The notes under the pieces: generated by a model
Databases searched by the model: none
Seen by the model: only the letters and a program-made list of their open reading frames with translations
Told to the model about the DNA's origin: nothing
Part shown: positions 23,783 to 32,991 of the stretch, piece by piece
Position numbering within the stretch: the first letter of the stretch is position 1
How the letters are laid out: every line of letters starts with the position of its first letter
Program-made: the position numbers and the translations under genes
NCBI GenBank assembly: GCA_904420145.1
Contig: CAJFUI010000076.1
Location: 1 to 34,623 of the forward strand
Length of the DNA: 34,623 nt
Origin: an uncultured Oscillospiraceae bacterium
GTDB taxonomy: Bacteria > Bacillota > Clostridia > Oscillospirales > Oscillospiraceae
Direction: 5' to 3'

Positions 23783-25873
23783 ATGGAACTACTCTCACCC
23801 GCTGGCCACTGGGAGTCCATGGTGGCCGCCGTGCAAAACGGCGCGGATGCGGTTTACATGGGCTTTGGCGACTATAATGCCCGGCGCGGCGCCAAAAATT
23901 TTTCTGAGGAAGAATTTTTGGCGGCGGTTTCTTATTGCCATCTGCGGGGGGTGCGGGTACATCTGACACTCAACACCCTCCTCACTGACCGGGAGCTGCC
24001 TCAGGCGGAGGCCATCCTCCGTCTCGCCTCCCGGGCCGGGGTGGACGCGGTGATTGTCCAGGACTGGGGCGTCCTCTCCCTTTGCCGGGAGATCGTCCCC
24101 GACCTGCCGGTCCACGGCAGCACCCAGATGACGGTGCACACCCTGTCCGGGGTGGAGGAGCTCTCCCGCTTAGGGCTCTCCTGCGCCGTCCTCTCCCGGG
24201 AGCTGAGCCGGGAGGAGATCCGCTTTATCTGCGAAGGAAGCCCCATCGCCATCGAGGTCTTCGGCCACGGGGCCCTGTGCATGTGCTACTCCGGCCAGTG
24301 CGCCATGAGCGCCCTTATCGGCCAGCGCAGCGGCAACCGGGGCAAGTGCGCCCAGCCCTGCCGCCTTCCCTACCGCGTGGACGGCGGCAAGTCCGGCTAT
24401 CCCTTGAGCCTCAAGGACGTCTCCCTGGCCGACCATCTTGGCGAGCTGCGGGAGATGGGGGTAGCCAGCCTGAAGATCGAAGGGCGGATGAAGCGGCCGG
24501 AGTATGTGGCGGTGGTCACGGACATCTACGCCCGGCTCCTGCGGGAAAACCGGCAGCCCACGGCGGAGGAGCGGCAGGCGCTGCTTGCCGCCTTCTCCCG
24601 CAGCGGCTTTACCGACGGCTACTATGGGGGCAAAAAGGGCCCGGCCATGTTCGGCGTCCGCCCCAAGGGCGAGGGGGAAGACGAGGCTCTCTTTGCCGCC
24701 GCCCGGGCCAGCTATGAGCGCCAGGAGAGCCGTCTGGTCCCTGTCTTTTTTCACTGCCGCGCCGCCGCCGGAGAAGCGGTGCAGCTGACGGCGGAGGACG
24801 GGGAGGGACACAGGGTCTCTGTGTCCGGTCCGGTGCCCGAAGCGGCTCGAAACCGCAGCCTGACGGCGGAGGAGCTGTCAGCGCGGCTGGGCAAGACCGG
24901 GGGCACCGCCTTCTCCTGCGCCGCTGTCACGGCGGAGGTGGAGGACGGTCTCGCCCTGAGCGCGGCCTCCGTCAACGCCCTGCGGCGGGAGGCCCTGAGC
25001 GCCCTCACCGAGGTGCGCACCGCCCCGCCCAAGCGGCGGAAATTTAGAGCCGCCTCCCTCCCCCCTATCGCCAACGGCAAGGAGCCGCCGGAGCTGACTA
25101 TCTCCCTGCTGCGCCCTGAGCAGCTGACAGAGGCAGTAATGGCCTGTGAACCGGCGGTGGTGAGCATTCCAATCCATCTCATCGAGGCGGTGGATATTGC
25201 ACCCTATCGGGAGCGGACCATGTTCTCCGCCGAGCTCCCCCGTGTCTGGCGGGACAAAGACGAGCCGGTACTGGGCCGGCTGCTGGAGCTGGCAAGAGAG
25301 TGCGGATATACCTGTGTCAGCCTTCATAATATAGGACAGCTAACCATGGCCCGGGAGAGCGGTCTGCTCCTCCGGGGGGACTTCGGCCTCAACGTATTCA
25401 ACTCCCGCAGCGTGGAGTTCTGGCGGAAGGAGGGTCTCACCGCCCTGACCCTCTCCTTTGAGCTGCGCTCCGAACAGATCCGGGATCTCCGCAAGAGTCT
25501 CCCCTGCGAGGCCATTGTCTACGGCCGCCTGCCCCTAATGCTGACAGAGAACTGTCTGGTGGCCAACGCATACGGCTGCAAGCAGAAAAATCTCCATGGT
25601 CCCTGCACCGCCGGCCATACCCTGACAGACCGCATGGGGGAGGCCTTCCCCATCTGCCAGGTCTTCGGCTGCCGCAGCGAGGTGGAAAATGCCAAAACCC
25701 TCTTCTTAGCCGACAAGCCTGCCTACCAGAGCCTTGGCCTGCGCTACGCCCGCCTCCGCTTTACCACGGAGGACCCGGCGGTCTGTGCCGCCGTGGCGGC
25801 ACGGTACGCAGGGCGAGGAAATTATCTGCCGGAGAACTTTACCAGAGGTCTTTTTTTCCGAGGAGTGGAATAG
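23783..25873 (+). CDS. U32 family peptidase with DUF3656 (RlhA-like)
   Basis: A 696-aa protein. The N-terminal half (1-300) is the U32 barrel, opening MELLSPAGHWESMVAAVQNGADAVYMG. Its cysteine cluster in HGALCMCYSGQCAMS and GKCAQPCR (about residues 160-195) probably binds an Fe-S cluster. The middle and C-terminal parts match the DUF3656 and collagenase-like extension. Although named peptidases, well-studied relatives (E. coli RlhA, TrhP) hydroxylate RNA cytidine or uridine; RlhA is the closest by domain layout. The stop codon abuts the ATG of the following PBP gene. Start support is moderate (AGGGA about 10 nt upstream). Confidence 0.88.
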   Translation: MELLSPAGHWESMVAAVQNGADAVYMGFGDYNARRGAKNFSEEEFLAAVSYCHLRGVRVHLTLNTLLTDRELPQAEAILRLASRAGVDAVIVQDWGVLSLCREIVPDLPVHGSTQMTVHTLSGVEELSRLGLSCAVLSRELSREEIRFICEGSPIAIEVFGHGALCMCYSGQCAMSALIGQRSGNRGKCAQPCRLPYRVDGGKSGYPLSLKDVSLADHLGELREMGVASLKIEGRMKRPEYVAVVTDIYARLLRENRQPTAEERQALLAAFSRSGFTDGYYGGKKGPAMFGVRPKGEGEDEALFAAARASYERQESRLVPVFFHCRAAAGEAVQLTAEDGEGHRVSVSGPVPEAARNRSLTAEELSARLGKTGGTAFSCAAVTAEVEDGLALSAASVNALRREALSALTEVRTAPPKRRKFRAASLPPIANGKEPPELTISLLRPEQLTEAVMACEPAVVSIPIHLIEAVDIAPYRERTMFSAELPRVWRDKDEPVLGRLLELARECGYTCVSLHNIGQLTMARESGLLLRGDFGLNVFNSRSVEFWRKEGLTALTLSFELRSEQIRDLRKSLPCEAIVYGRLPLMLTENCLVANAYGCKQKNLHGPCTAGHTLTDRMGEAFPICQVFGCRSEVENAKTLFLADKPAYQSLGLRYARLRFTTEDPAVCAAVAARYAGRGNYLPENFTRGLFFRGVE

Positions 25874-28006
25874 ATGCTGAGACGACCCAAAAGCGGGGGG
25901 GCCGCAGACCGCGGCCACCTGGAAATGACAAAGGAATACAACATCCGCCTGTGGGTGCTCTACGGCATCCTGCTGCTGTGCCTCGCCCTCTTTGTGGGGA
26001 TTCTCTATGAGGCGCAGGCTGTCAACGGGGCGGACTACTATGAGCAGTCGGCCAGCCGCATCCCCACCTCCGAGACGGTGGAGGCCAGCCGGGGGGTCAT
26101 CACCGACCGCAACGGCAAGGTGCTGGTGAGCAACCGCCAGGTCTACACCATCACCTTTGACAGCTCCGAGCTGCCGGAGGGCGCCAACCCCAACGAGGCC
26201 ATTCTGCGCCTGATTCACCTGTGCGAGGACTATGGCATCACTTGGGAGGACAACCTGCCCATCAGCGCCGAGTCCCCCTACTCCTACACCACAGACGCCA
26301 CCACCGACAGTCTCCGCAGCCGCTTTGGGAGCTTTCTCACCAGCTGCGGCTGGATCGACGGTGAGCTGACAGAGGAGAGCCCCTATCCCGTGCTCAATGC
26401 GGCCACTATGGAAAAAGAGGGCCTCTCGGACGGCAATGTCAGCGCCTACCGCCTGCTGGAGATGATGCGGGACTACTTTGCCATCGATCCCGATCTCTCC
26501 ATGGCGGAGGCCCGTAAAATTATCGGCGTGCGCTATGAATTGGCTGTGCGCACCTTGGTCAACACCACCGCCTATGTATTCGCCTCCGACGTCCCGGTGG
26601 AGCTGATCTCCATTCTCACCGACGGCAACTACGCCGGCGTGGTGGTGGGCACCAGCTCCATCCGCCAGTACAACACCGACCGGGCCGCCCACATTCTCGG
26701 ATACATCGGGGCGATCGGCCCTGATGAGTACGACGCGCTGATCGCCGAGGGCTACAGCGGCGACGATTTAGTGGGAAAGGACGGGGTGGAGCAGGCCTTT
26801 GAATCCTACCTGCGGGGCACCGACGGCAAGCGGGTCATCACCACCGATGAGAACGGAAAGATTACCGGGGAGCTCTACACCAAGCAGCCCATTCCCGGAG
26901 GCACCGTAACGCTGAGCATTGACATCGATCTGCAGGCGGCGGTGGAGGACGCTCTGGCCGCGGCTGTCACCGCCATGAACGAGGAGGACGGCCTGACCAC
27001 CCGGGGCGGCGCTGCCGTGGTGGTGGGGGTGGGCACCGGGGAGGTGCTGGCCATGGCCTCCTACCCCACCTACGACTTGGCCAGCTTCAGCAGCAATTAC
27101 AATGAATATGCCGCCGATCCCGCCAATCCCCTGTGGAACCGCAGCACCAACGGCCTGTATGCCCCTGGCTCCACCCTCAAGCCCCTGACGGCTATCGCCG
27201 CCTTGGAGGAGGGGGTGACCACCATCAGCGAGCGCCTGTACGACACAGGCCGCTGGATCTATCCTGGCACCGGAATGGGCCCCGCCTGCTGGCGGCGCAG
27301 CGGCCACGGCTGGGTGAACGTCACCAGCGCTGTTGCCAATTCCTGCAACTACTACTTCGCCGAGATGGGCTACCGGCTGGGCATGGACACGCTGCGGGAA
27401 TACCTGTCCGCCTTCGGTCTTGGCGAGAGTTCGGGTATTGAAATCGGTGATGCCGCTGGGCGGCTGCCGGAAAATCCGCCTGGAGAGGATCAGGCTCCGT
27501 GGGCCGCTTTTGGTCAGTCCAATCAGCTTTACACCCCCCTGCAGCTGGCCAACTATATTGCCACCTTAGCCGCCGGCGGGGACTACTATCAGCCCCATCT
27601 GCTGAAAACCGTGCGCAGCTATGACAACTCGGAAATTCTATATTCCGCGACAAATACCGCGCCCACAAGGACGATTAACCTGGATCCGGAGAACCTCAGC
27701 GCCGTGCTGGAGGGCATGCTGGACTACACCCAGCCCGGCGGCCAGATCTATACCTATTTCCGCGACTGTGTGGTCACCGCCGGCGCCAAGACCGGCACGG
27801 CTCAGCTGGGCGGTGACAGTGAGAACAACGGCGTTTTTGTCTGCTTCGCCCCCTATGAGGACCCGGAAATTGCCGTTTCAGTGGTGATCGAGAAGGGCGG
27901 CAGCGGCGCCGCATTGGCCTCCACGGCGGTGGAGATTCTCAATGCCTACTTCTCTGATTCCGAGATAGGCGCGGCGATTATCCCCGAGGACACTCTGCTC
28001 CCATAA
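25874..28006 (+). CDS. Class B penicillin-binding protein (PBP2-type transpeptidase)
   Basis: A 710-aa membrane-anchored transpeptidase that cross-links peptidoglycan outside the cell. One transmembrane helix (about 26-48) is followed by the PBP dimerisation region (starting SRGVITDRNGKVL near 75). The catalytic domain has S433 in GSTLK, SCN at 490-492 and KTGT at 639-642, all intact. GAGGAG upstream supports the first ATG, which abuts the preceding stop. Its place just ahead of maf-mreC-mreD suggests the elongation PBP (mrdA role) rather than the septal one, which would sit with ftsW or mur genes. That role is inferred from context. Confidence 0.92.
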   Translation: MLRRPKSGGAADRGHLEMTKEYNIRLWVLYGILLLCLALFVGILYEAQAVNGADYYEQSASRIPTSETVEASRGVITDRNGKVLVSNRQVYTITFDSSELPEGANPNEAILRLIHLCEDYGITWEDNLPISAESPYSYTTDATTDSLRSRFGSFLTSCGWIDGELTEESPYPVLNAATMEKEGLSDGNVSAYRLLEMMRDYFAIDPDLSMAEARKIIGVRYELAVRTLVNTTAYVFASDVPVELISILTDGNYAGVVVGTSSIRQYNTDRAAHILGYIGAIGPDEYDALIAEGYSGDDLVGKDGVEQAFESYLRGTDGKRVITTDENGKITGELYTKQPIPGGTVTLSIDIDLQAAVEDALAAAVTAMNEEDGLTTRGGAAVVVGVGTGEVLAMASYPTYDLASFSSNYNEYAADPANPLWNRSTNGLYAPGSTLKPLTAIAALEEGVTTISERLYDTGRWIYPGTGMGPACWRRSGHGWVNVTSAVANSCNYYFAEMGYRLGMDTLREYLSAFGLGESSGIEIGDAAGRLPENPPGEDQAPWAAFGQSNQLYTPLQLANYIATLAAGGDYYQPHLLKTVRSYDNSEILYSATNTAPTRTINLDPENLSAVLEGMLDYTQPGGQIYTYFRDCVVTAGAKTGTAQLGGDSENNGVFVCFAPYEDPEIAVSVVIEKGGSGAALASTAVEILNAYFSDSEIGAAIIPEDTLLP

Positions 28007-28066
28007 GATTTATTGATTCCTTTTCGTATATTTTTATTCATTTATTGCAATTAGTTGAGGTTTTCC

Positions 28067-28660
28067 ATGGCAAAATTGATTTTAGCCTCCCAATCCCCCA
28101 GGCGGCAGGAGCTGCTGCGCCGGATTGGGGTGTCCGATTTTACAGTTCTCGTCCCCCATGCGGACGAGAGCTATGACCCCTCCCTCTCCCCGGAGGAGAT
28201 CGTCTCCCATATCAGCCGCGCCAAAGCGGCGGCAGCAGCGGCTCTGGCCGGACCGGCGGATCTGGTCATCGCCGCCGACACTATGGTCTTTTTAGGGGAC
28301 AGACGTCTGGGCAAGCCCCACAGCGAGGAGGAGGCCTTTGACATGCTCTCCGCCCTCAGCGGACGCGTCCATACCGTGTGCACCGGCGTCACCGTGCGGC
28401 GGGGGGATGTGGAGTGCTGCGAGGCGGAGCGCACGGCGGTCCGCTTTCGTCCCCTGACAGCGGCGGAAATCCACAGCTACATCCGCACCGGCGAATGTAT
28501 GGACAAGGCGGGGGCCTACGGCATTCAGGACCGGGGTGCCCTACTGGTGGAGGGGATTGAAGGGGATTTCTTCAATGTAATGGGGCTTCCGGTGCTGCGG
28601 CTGGCCCGCATGCTGGAGCGCTTTGGTCTGGATCTATTGGGCAAGGAGTCCGTGCCATGA
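28067..28660 (+). CDS. maf: Maf family nucleotide pyrophosphatase
   Basis: A 197-aa cytosolic enzyme of the Maf/HAM1-like fold, which hydrolyses dTTP, UTP or modified nucleoside triphosphates to monophosphates. LILASQSPRRQELL is the family opening; IAADTMVFL carries the catalytic acid, then LGKPHSEEEAFDML and the C-terminal GIEGDFFNVMGLP. The ribosome site is weak (GAGG). Maf next to mreC is a common Firmicutes arrangement linked with septum control. Its stop overlaps the mreC start by 4 nt. Confidence 0.93.
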   Translation: MAKLILASQSPRRQELLRRIGVSDFTVLVPHADESYDPSLSPEEIVSHISRAKAAAAAALAGPADLVIAADTMVFLGDRRLGKPHSEEEAFDMLSALSGRVHTVCTGVTVRRGDVECCEAERTAVRFRPLTAAEIHSYIRTGECMDKAGAYGIQDRGALLVEGIEGDFFNVMGLPVLRLARMLERFGLDLLGKESVP

Positions 28661-29496
28661 AACGCTTTTTTACAAAATATGGCATTATCGTGCTGGCTGT
28701 CTCCGCCACTGTGGCGGTGGCATTGAGCCTGCTTACCTTTTTTTCCAGCAACACCGACGTGCTCACCAACCTGGTCAACACCATCTCCTCCCCCTTCCGC
28801 ACCGTCGGCACGGAGATTGCCAACTGGGTGGCCGACCAGCGGCGTTTTGCCTCGGACTATGACGCACTGAAGGAGGAAAACGAGACGCTGAAAAATGAAA
28901 TAGCAGATTTAGAGGCCGCCCTGCGGCAGGCGGAAAAGGACAGCGAGGAGAACCGTACTCTGCGCCGGCTGCTGGATCTGCGGGAGCAGCGGCGGGATCT
29001 GGACTGGGAATCGGCCCTGATCGTCGAGCAGGATGTCTCCAACTGGGCCTCCACCCTGCGGCTGAATATCGGTACGGACTACGGCGTCGCCATCGGCGAC
29101 AGCGTCATCACCGAGGCGGGGTATCTGGTGGGGATCATCACCGATGCAGGGACTAACTGGTCCACCTGTACCACCGTTTTGGATACGGAGTTCTCCATCG
29201 GGGCCCGAATCTTCCGCACCGATGAGGTGGCCGTGGCGGAGGGGGATTTCTCCCTCATGTCTCAGGGCAGCCTCAAGCTCAGCTACCTCTCCGCCGACGC
29301 GGTCCCCATGGTGGGAGATCTGGTGGTCACCTCGGGTCTTGGAGGTTACTACCCCTCCGAGCTGACCATCGGCTATGTGCAGGAGATCATGACCGATGAC
29401 GACGGTCTGGCCCAATACGCGATCCTGCGGCCCGCCGTAGAACTGAGTGAATTGCGGCAGGTCTTTGTTGTGGTGGACTTTACCATCGTGGAGTAG
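28657..29496 (+). CDS. mreC: Rod shape-determining protein MreC
   Basis: A 279-aa single-pass membrane protein of the elongasome. The transmembrane helix is at about 8-29, a coiled coil at about 66-110 (LKEENETLKNEIADLEAAL), then the periplasm-side beta domain with DYGVAIGDSVITEAGYLVGII and VTSGLGGYYPSELTIGYV, both typical. ATGA overlap with maf indicates coupled translation. mreB is not in this window. Confidence 0.93.
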   Translation: MKRFFTKYGIIVLAVSATVAVALSLLTFFSSNTDVLTNLVNTISSPFRTVGTEIANWVADQRRFASDYDALKEENETLKNEIADLEAALRQAEKDSEENRTLRRLLDLREQRRDLDWESALIVEQDVSNWASTLRLNIGTDYGVAIGDSVITEAGYLVGIITDAGTNWSTCTTVLDTEFSIGARIFRTDEVAVAEGDFSLMSQGSLKLSYLSADAVPMVGDLVVTSGLGGYYPSELTIGYVQEIMTDDDGLAQYAILRPAVELSELRQVFVVVDFTIVE

Positions 29497-29538
29497 CTGC
29501 GGTCTGCGGAATAGTCTCTCAAGAAAGGAGGCAGCTCT

Positions 29539-30048
29539 TTGCCCAAGCGGTATATTGTCTTAAAGTGGCTGGCCTATGGCGGTGCCACAGCTGTGCTGCT
29601 GCTCTTACAGACCGGCGTGTTCCACTATATCCGGCTGTGGGGCGTGGTTCCCTTTCTCGCCCCTATGGTGGTAGGAGTAGCCGCCTCCTTTGAGGACGGC
29701 ATCCCCTCCTCCCTTTTCGCCCTTGTCTTCGGCATCCTCTGCGACTTAGGCGGCGCCACGCCGGTCATGGGCTTTTTTACCTTTCTCTTTCCCCTGGCCG
29801 CCCTTACCGCCTCCTTCTTGGCGGAAAATCTCTTCTCCCCCGGTTTTCCCTGCAGTCTGGTCTCCTCCTTTTTCTGTTATCTCATAGTGGCCGGCGGGCG
29901 GATTATTCTGTTTTTGATAGACGGTGAGACGGGAGTTTGGGACATGTGGTACCTCGCCCTCCGGGAGTTTCTCGTTTCCCTGCCCCTGTTGGCGGTGGTC
30001 TTTCCTCTCTTCCGCTGGGTTCACCGTCGGACCACCTTTGACTACTGA
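29539..30048 (+). CDS. mreD: Rod shape-determining protein MreD
   Basis: A 169-aa integral membrane protein with about five helices and no signal for export. DGIPSSLFALVFGILCDLGG is the conserved MreD stretch. The start is the TTG at 29539, placed 7 nt after AAAGGAGG; no ATG is available near it. It follows mreC by 42 bp and ends in a strong terminator, closing the envelope operon. Confidence 0.88.
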   Translation: MPKRYIVLKWLAYGGATAVLLLLQTGVFHYIRLWGVVPFLAPMVVGVAASFEDGIPSSLFALVFGILCDLGGATPVMGFFTFLFPLAALTASFLAENLFSPGFPCSLVSSFFCYLIVAGGRIILFLIDGETGVWDMWYLALREFLVSLPLLAVVFPLFRWVHRRTTFDY

Positions 30049-30055
30049 TTTTTCC

Positions 30056-30087
30056 GGCCGCCGCCCTTCGGCGAGCGGCCATTTTTT
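30056..30087 (+). terminator. Terminator of the mre operon
   Basis: GGCCGC-CGCC (30056-30065), CTTC loop, GGCG-A-GCGGCC (30070-30080), then ATTTTTT. Ten pairs with a single bulged A. Confidence 0.95.
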
Positions 30088-30104
30088 ATGAACAGGAGCT
30101 TTTT

Positions 30105-31982
30105 ATGCTGGATCGCAGTGTTTATTTTTCCAGGGACAGCGCCTTCAAATCCCCCTTCGGCGCGGCAAAGGCCGGCGAGACCGTCACCTTCACCCTGCGC
30201 CCCCACGTCTGGGAGGGCGTCTCCGCCTGTACCCTGGTGGCTTGGGCGGACTTCTCCGGCCAGCGGTGGGAGGTCCCCTTTTCCCCCTGCGGCGCCGAGG
30301 GGGACCACGCCCTCTTTCGCGGCACCTTCTCCGTTCCGGAGGAGGGGGAGCTGATCTGGTATGTCTTCCGTCTGCAGAAGCAGGGGGATAACTGCGTCTA
30401 CCTGGGACAGAACGGCTATTGCGCCGAACACGAGGCCGCCGCCTTTCAGCTGACGGTCTACGAGGCCCTCTCCCCCGCGCCGGACTGGTTTGGCAGGGGC
30501 GTCACATACCAAATTTTTCCAGATCGCTTCTGCCGCACCCATGTCCCCGATCCATCCGGAATGGTAGGAGACCGCATTGTCCACCAGAAGTGGGACGAAC
30601 TGATGGAGTACCTCCCTGACGAGGCGGGGGAGATTCGCAACCGGGACTTCTTCGGAGGGAATCTCCATGGGGTCATGGAAAAATTGGACTACTTGGCGGA
30701 CCTGGGTGTCTCCACCCTTTACTTCTGCCCCCTCTTTGAATCGGACAGCAACCACCGCTACAACACCGGGGACTACAGTAAGATTGACCCCATGCTGGGC
30801 ACGGAGGAGGACTTTGTCCGGCTCTGTCAGGAGGCCCACCGCCGGGGAATCCGCATTATGTTAGACGGCGTGTTCAACCACACCGGCAGCAACAGCCGCT
30901 ATTTTAACGCCGAGGGCTTCTATCCCACCGTGGGCGCGGCCCAGAGCATGGACAGCCCCTACTACAGCTGGTATCACTTCTCCCACTGGCCGGACCAGTA
31001 CGACTCCTGGTGGGGGATCCGCACCCTGCCGGCGGTAAACGAGTCCCACCCGGACTATATTCAGTATATCATCGAGGGGCCGGACTCCATCGTCCGGCGC
31101 TGGCTGCGGCTGGGGGCAGACGCTTGGCGCCTGGATGTGGCAGACGAGCTGCCCGACGAGTTTATCGCCCGGATCCGCCGCGTCATGGAGGAGGAGAAGC
31201 CGGACAGCTTCCTCCTTGGTGAGGTCTGGGAGGACGGCAGCAACAAGATCGCCTACAGCAGGCGGCGGCGCTATCTGCTGGGCCGGGAAACCCACGGCCT
31301 GATGAACTACCCCTTCCGCACGGCGGCCTTGGCCTATATCCGCGGCGGCACCGGCCGGGACTTCATGGAGGCCATGGAGACCATCCGCGAGAACTATCCA
31401 TTCCCCGCCTTTTACAGCGCCATGAACATGCTGGGCACCCACGACAATCCCCGTATCCTTACCATGTTAGGCGCCTCCCCTCAGACGCCCCTGGAGACCC
31501 GCACCCAGCGGGCCAACTACCGCATGAGCGAGGCGGAGCGAAACGCAGGCCGCCAGCGGCTGATGATGGGCAGCCTCCTGCTGTACGGCTTCCCCGGCTC
31601 CCCCACCTTATTTTATGGGGATGAGGCGGGCATGGAGGGCTTTGAGGACCCCTTCAACCGGGGCACCTTCCCATGGGGGCATGAGGACAAGATTCTGCTG
31701 GAGCACTTCCGCCGGCTGGGGAAGCTCCGCCGAGAGCGGCCCTCCCTCCAGGAGGGGGACATCCGCTATCTGTACTGGGAGGGGCAGGGGCTGGCTTTCT
31801 CCCGCACCTGTGGAGAGGAGACCACCATCGTGGCCCTCAACTCCGGTTCAGAGCCCATCAACATGACCTTTGACTGGGACGGCCCCTTTGCCGTCGACCC
31901 TATCTGCCGTCAGCAGTTTAATGCCCGCTTCGGCAAGCTCCGCATTACGGTTCCGCCGGCGGAGGGGCTCTTTTTGATCTGA
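30105..31982 (+). CDS. GH13 alpha-amylase family enzyme (neopullulanase/cyclomaltodextrinase-like)
   Basis: A 625-aa protein with no signal peptide, so it acts on imported maltooligosaccharides or cyclodextrins in the cytoplasm. An N-terminal beta domain (about 1-125) precedes the catalytic barrel. Motifs: DGVFNHTG (region I), GADAWRLDVADE with nucleophile D344 (II), LLGEVWED with acid/base E373 (III) and LGTHDNPRI with D447 (IV). FFGGNLHGVMEKLDYL and the GH13_20-type MLDGVFNHTGSNSRYF fit cyclomaltodextrinase/neopullulanase. A C-terminal beta domain follows from about 545. The ribosome site is weak (CAGGAG). No sugar transport genes adjoin. Confidence 0.92.
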   Translation: MLDRSVYFSRDSAFKSPFGAAKAGETVTFTLRPHVWEGVSACTLVAWADFSGQRWEVPFSPCGAEGDHALFRGTFSVPEEGELIWYVFRLQKQGDNCVYLGQNGYCAEHEAAAFQLTVYEALSPAPDWFGRGVTYQIFPDRFCRTHVPDPSGMVGDRIVHQKWDELMEYLPDEAGEIRNRDFFGGNLHGVMEKLDYLADLGVSTLYFCPLFESDSNHRYNTGDYSKIDPMLGTEEDFVRLCQEAHRRGIRIMLDGVFNHTGSNSRYFNAEGFYPTVGAAQSMDSPYYSWYHFSHWPDQYDSWWGIRTLPAVNESHPDYIQYIIEGPDSIVRRWLRLGADAWRLDVADELPDEFIARIRRVMEEEKPDSFLLGEVWEDGSNKIAYSRRRRYLLGRETHGLMNYPFRTAALAYIRGGTGRDFMEAMETIRENYPFPAFYSAMNMLGTHDNPRILTMLGASPQTPLETRTQRANYRMSEAERNAGRQRLMMGSLLLYGFPGSPTLFYGDEAGMEGFEDPFNRGTFPWGHEDKILLEHFRRLGKLRRERPSLQEGDIRYLYWEGQGLAFSRTCGEETTIVALNSGSEPINMTFDWDGPFAVDPICRQQFNARFGKLRITVPPAEGLFLI

Positions 31983-32028
31983 TTTTGCGGCGGGACCTGC
32001 CGGCGAGCGTCCATAGGAGCCTTTGACT

Positions 32029-32072
32029 GGGTCTGGAATGTTTCACGTGAAACATTCCAGACCCTCTTTTTT
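32029..32072 (+). terminator. 36-bp palindrome plus T-run: amylase-gene terminator containing a parS site
   Basis: Bases 32029-32046 are the exact reverse complement of 32047-32064 and are followed by TCTTTTTT. As RNA this folds into a stem of about 16 bp with a 4-nt loop and a U-run, a textbook terminator for the amylase gene. The centre of the palindrome is the parS site listed separately. Confidence 0.88.
32039..32054. other. parS site 1 (ParB-binding centromere)
   Basis: TGTTTCACGTGAAACA matches the 16-bp Bacillus-type parS consensus TGTTNCACGTGAAACA exactly. It lies 144 bp upstream of parA. ParB/Spo0J loads here and spreads as a CTP-dependent clamp. Confidence 0.95.
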
Positions 32073-32105
32073 AGAAAATTTTTCAATTTTTTTGTTTTGC
32101 GGTCT

Positions 32106-32133
32106 TTGCAACAGGGAGAAACTATGATATACT
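32106..32133 (+). promoter_or_regulatory. Promoter of parAB
   Basis: TTGCAA (32106-32111), 16 nt, TGA-TATACT (extended -10; hexamer 32128-32133). It lies about 50 bp downstream of parS 1, so ParB spreading could repress it (inference). Confidence 0.65.
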
Positions 32134-32182
32134 ATTCGAAATGATTAAACTGGGTTCTTAGGGTTTTGCTGGAGGTGTCAGC

Positions 32183-32944
32183 GTGGCAAAGGCTGTGGCA
32201 ATCGTAAATCAAAAGGGTGGCGTGGGAAAGACTACCACCTGTGTCAACTTAACGGCTGCGCTGAAGGAGCTGGGAAAACGGGTGCTGCTCTGTGACTTTG
32301 ATCCCCAGGCTAACGCCACCTCCGGCATGGGTGTGGACAAGACCCTATCCCTCGGCGTCTACGACGCCCTAATCAACGGTGTCGCGCCGGACAAGCTGGT
32401 GGTCTCCACACGGTACGGAGACGTTCTCCCCTCCAGCAAGGGCTTGGCAGGAGCGGGGATCGAGATGATCTCCATGGACAACCGGGAATTTCTCCTGCGG
32501 GATATTCTGAAAGCCTTGGAGAGCCGCTACGATTTCATCATGATCGACTGTCCTCCCTCTCTGGAGCTGCTGACCCTCAACGCCCTGTGCGCCGCGGACA
32601 CCCTGCTGGTGCCAGTGCAGGGGGAGTACTACGCCTTGGAGGGCCTCAGCGATTTGATGAACACCGTCCGGCGGGTAAAGCGGAACATGAACCCCCGGCT
32701 GGAGCTGGAGGGGGTGCTCCTCACCATGTTCGACAGCCGCACCAATTTGGCCATTCAGGTGGCGGAGGAGGTCAAGCGCTATTTCCCCGGCAAGGTCTAT
32801 ACCACGGTGATCCCCCGAAATGTGCGCCTCAGCGAGGCCCCCAGCCACGGAAAGCCCATCAATGTCTATGATCGAACCTCCCGCGGCGCCGAGGCCTATC
32901 GCCTCCTTGCGGAGGAGTTTTTACGCAAGAACCGGGGAAAATAA
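32183..32944 (+). CDS. parA: Chromosome partitioning ATPase ParA/Soj
   Basis: A 253-aa ParA-family ATPase. The deviant Walker A QKGGVGKTT (signature lysine K11, K16), LLCDFDPQANAT and IMIDCPPSLELLTLNAL are all intact. The short N-terminus without a helix-turn-helix marks the chromosomal Soj type. It binds DNA as an ATP dimer and works with ParB to segregate origins and regulate DnaA. The start is GTG at 32183, 6 nt after GGAGGTG. parB follows after 47 bp. Confidence 0.96.
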   Translation: MAKAVAIVNQKGGVGKTTTCVNLTAALKELGKRVLLCDFDPQANATSGMGVDKTLSLGVYDALINGVAPDKLVVSTRYGDVLPSSKGLAGAGIEMISMDNREFLLRDILKALESRYDFIMIDCPPSLELLTLNALCAADTLLVPVQGEYYALEGLSDLMNTVRRVKRNMNPRLELEGVLLTMFDSRTNLAIQVAEEVKRYFPGKVYTTVIPRNVRLSEAPSHGKPINVYDRTSRGAEAYRLLAEEFLRKNRGK

Positions 32945-32991
32945 TATCCCTGCACCAACGCTCTACATACTCTTAGAAAGGAAGCTGCCCT

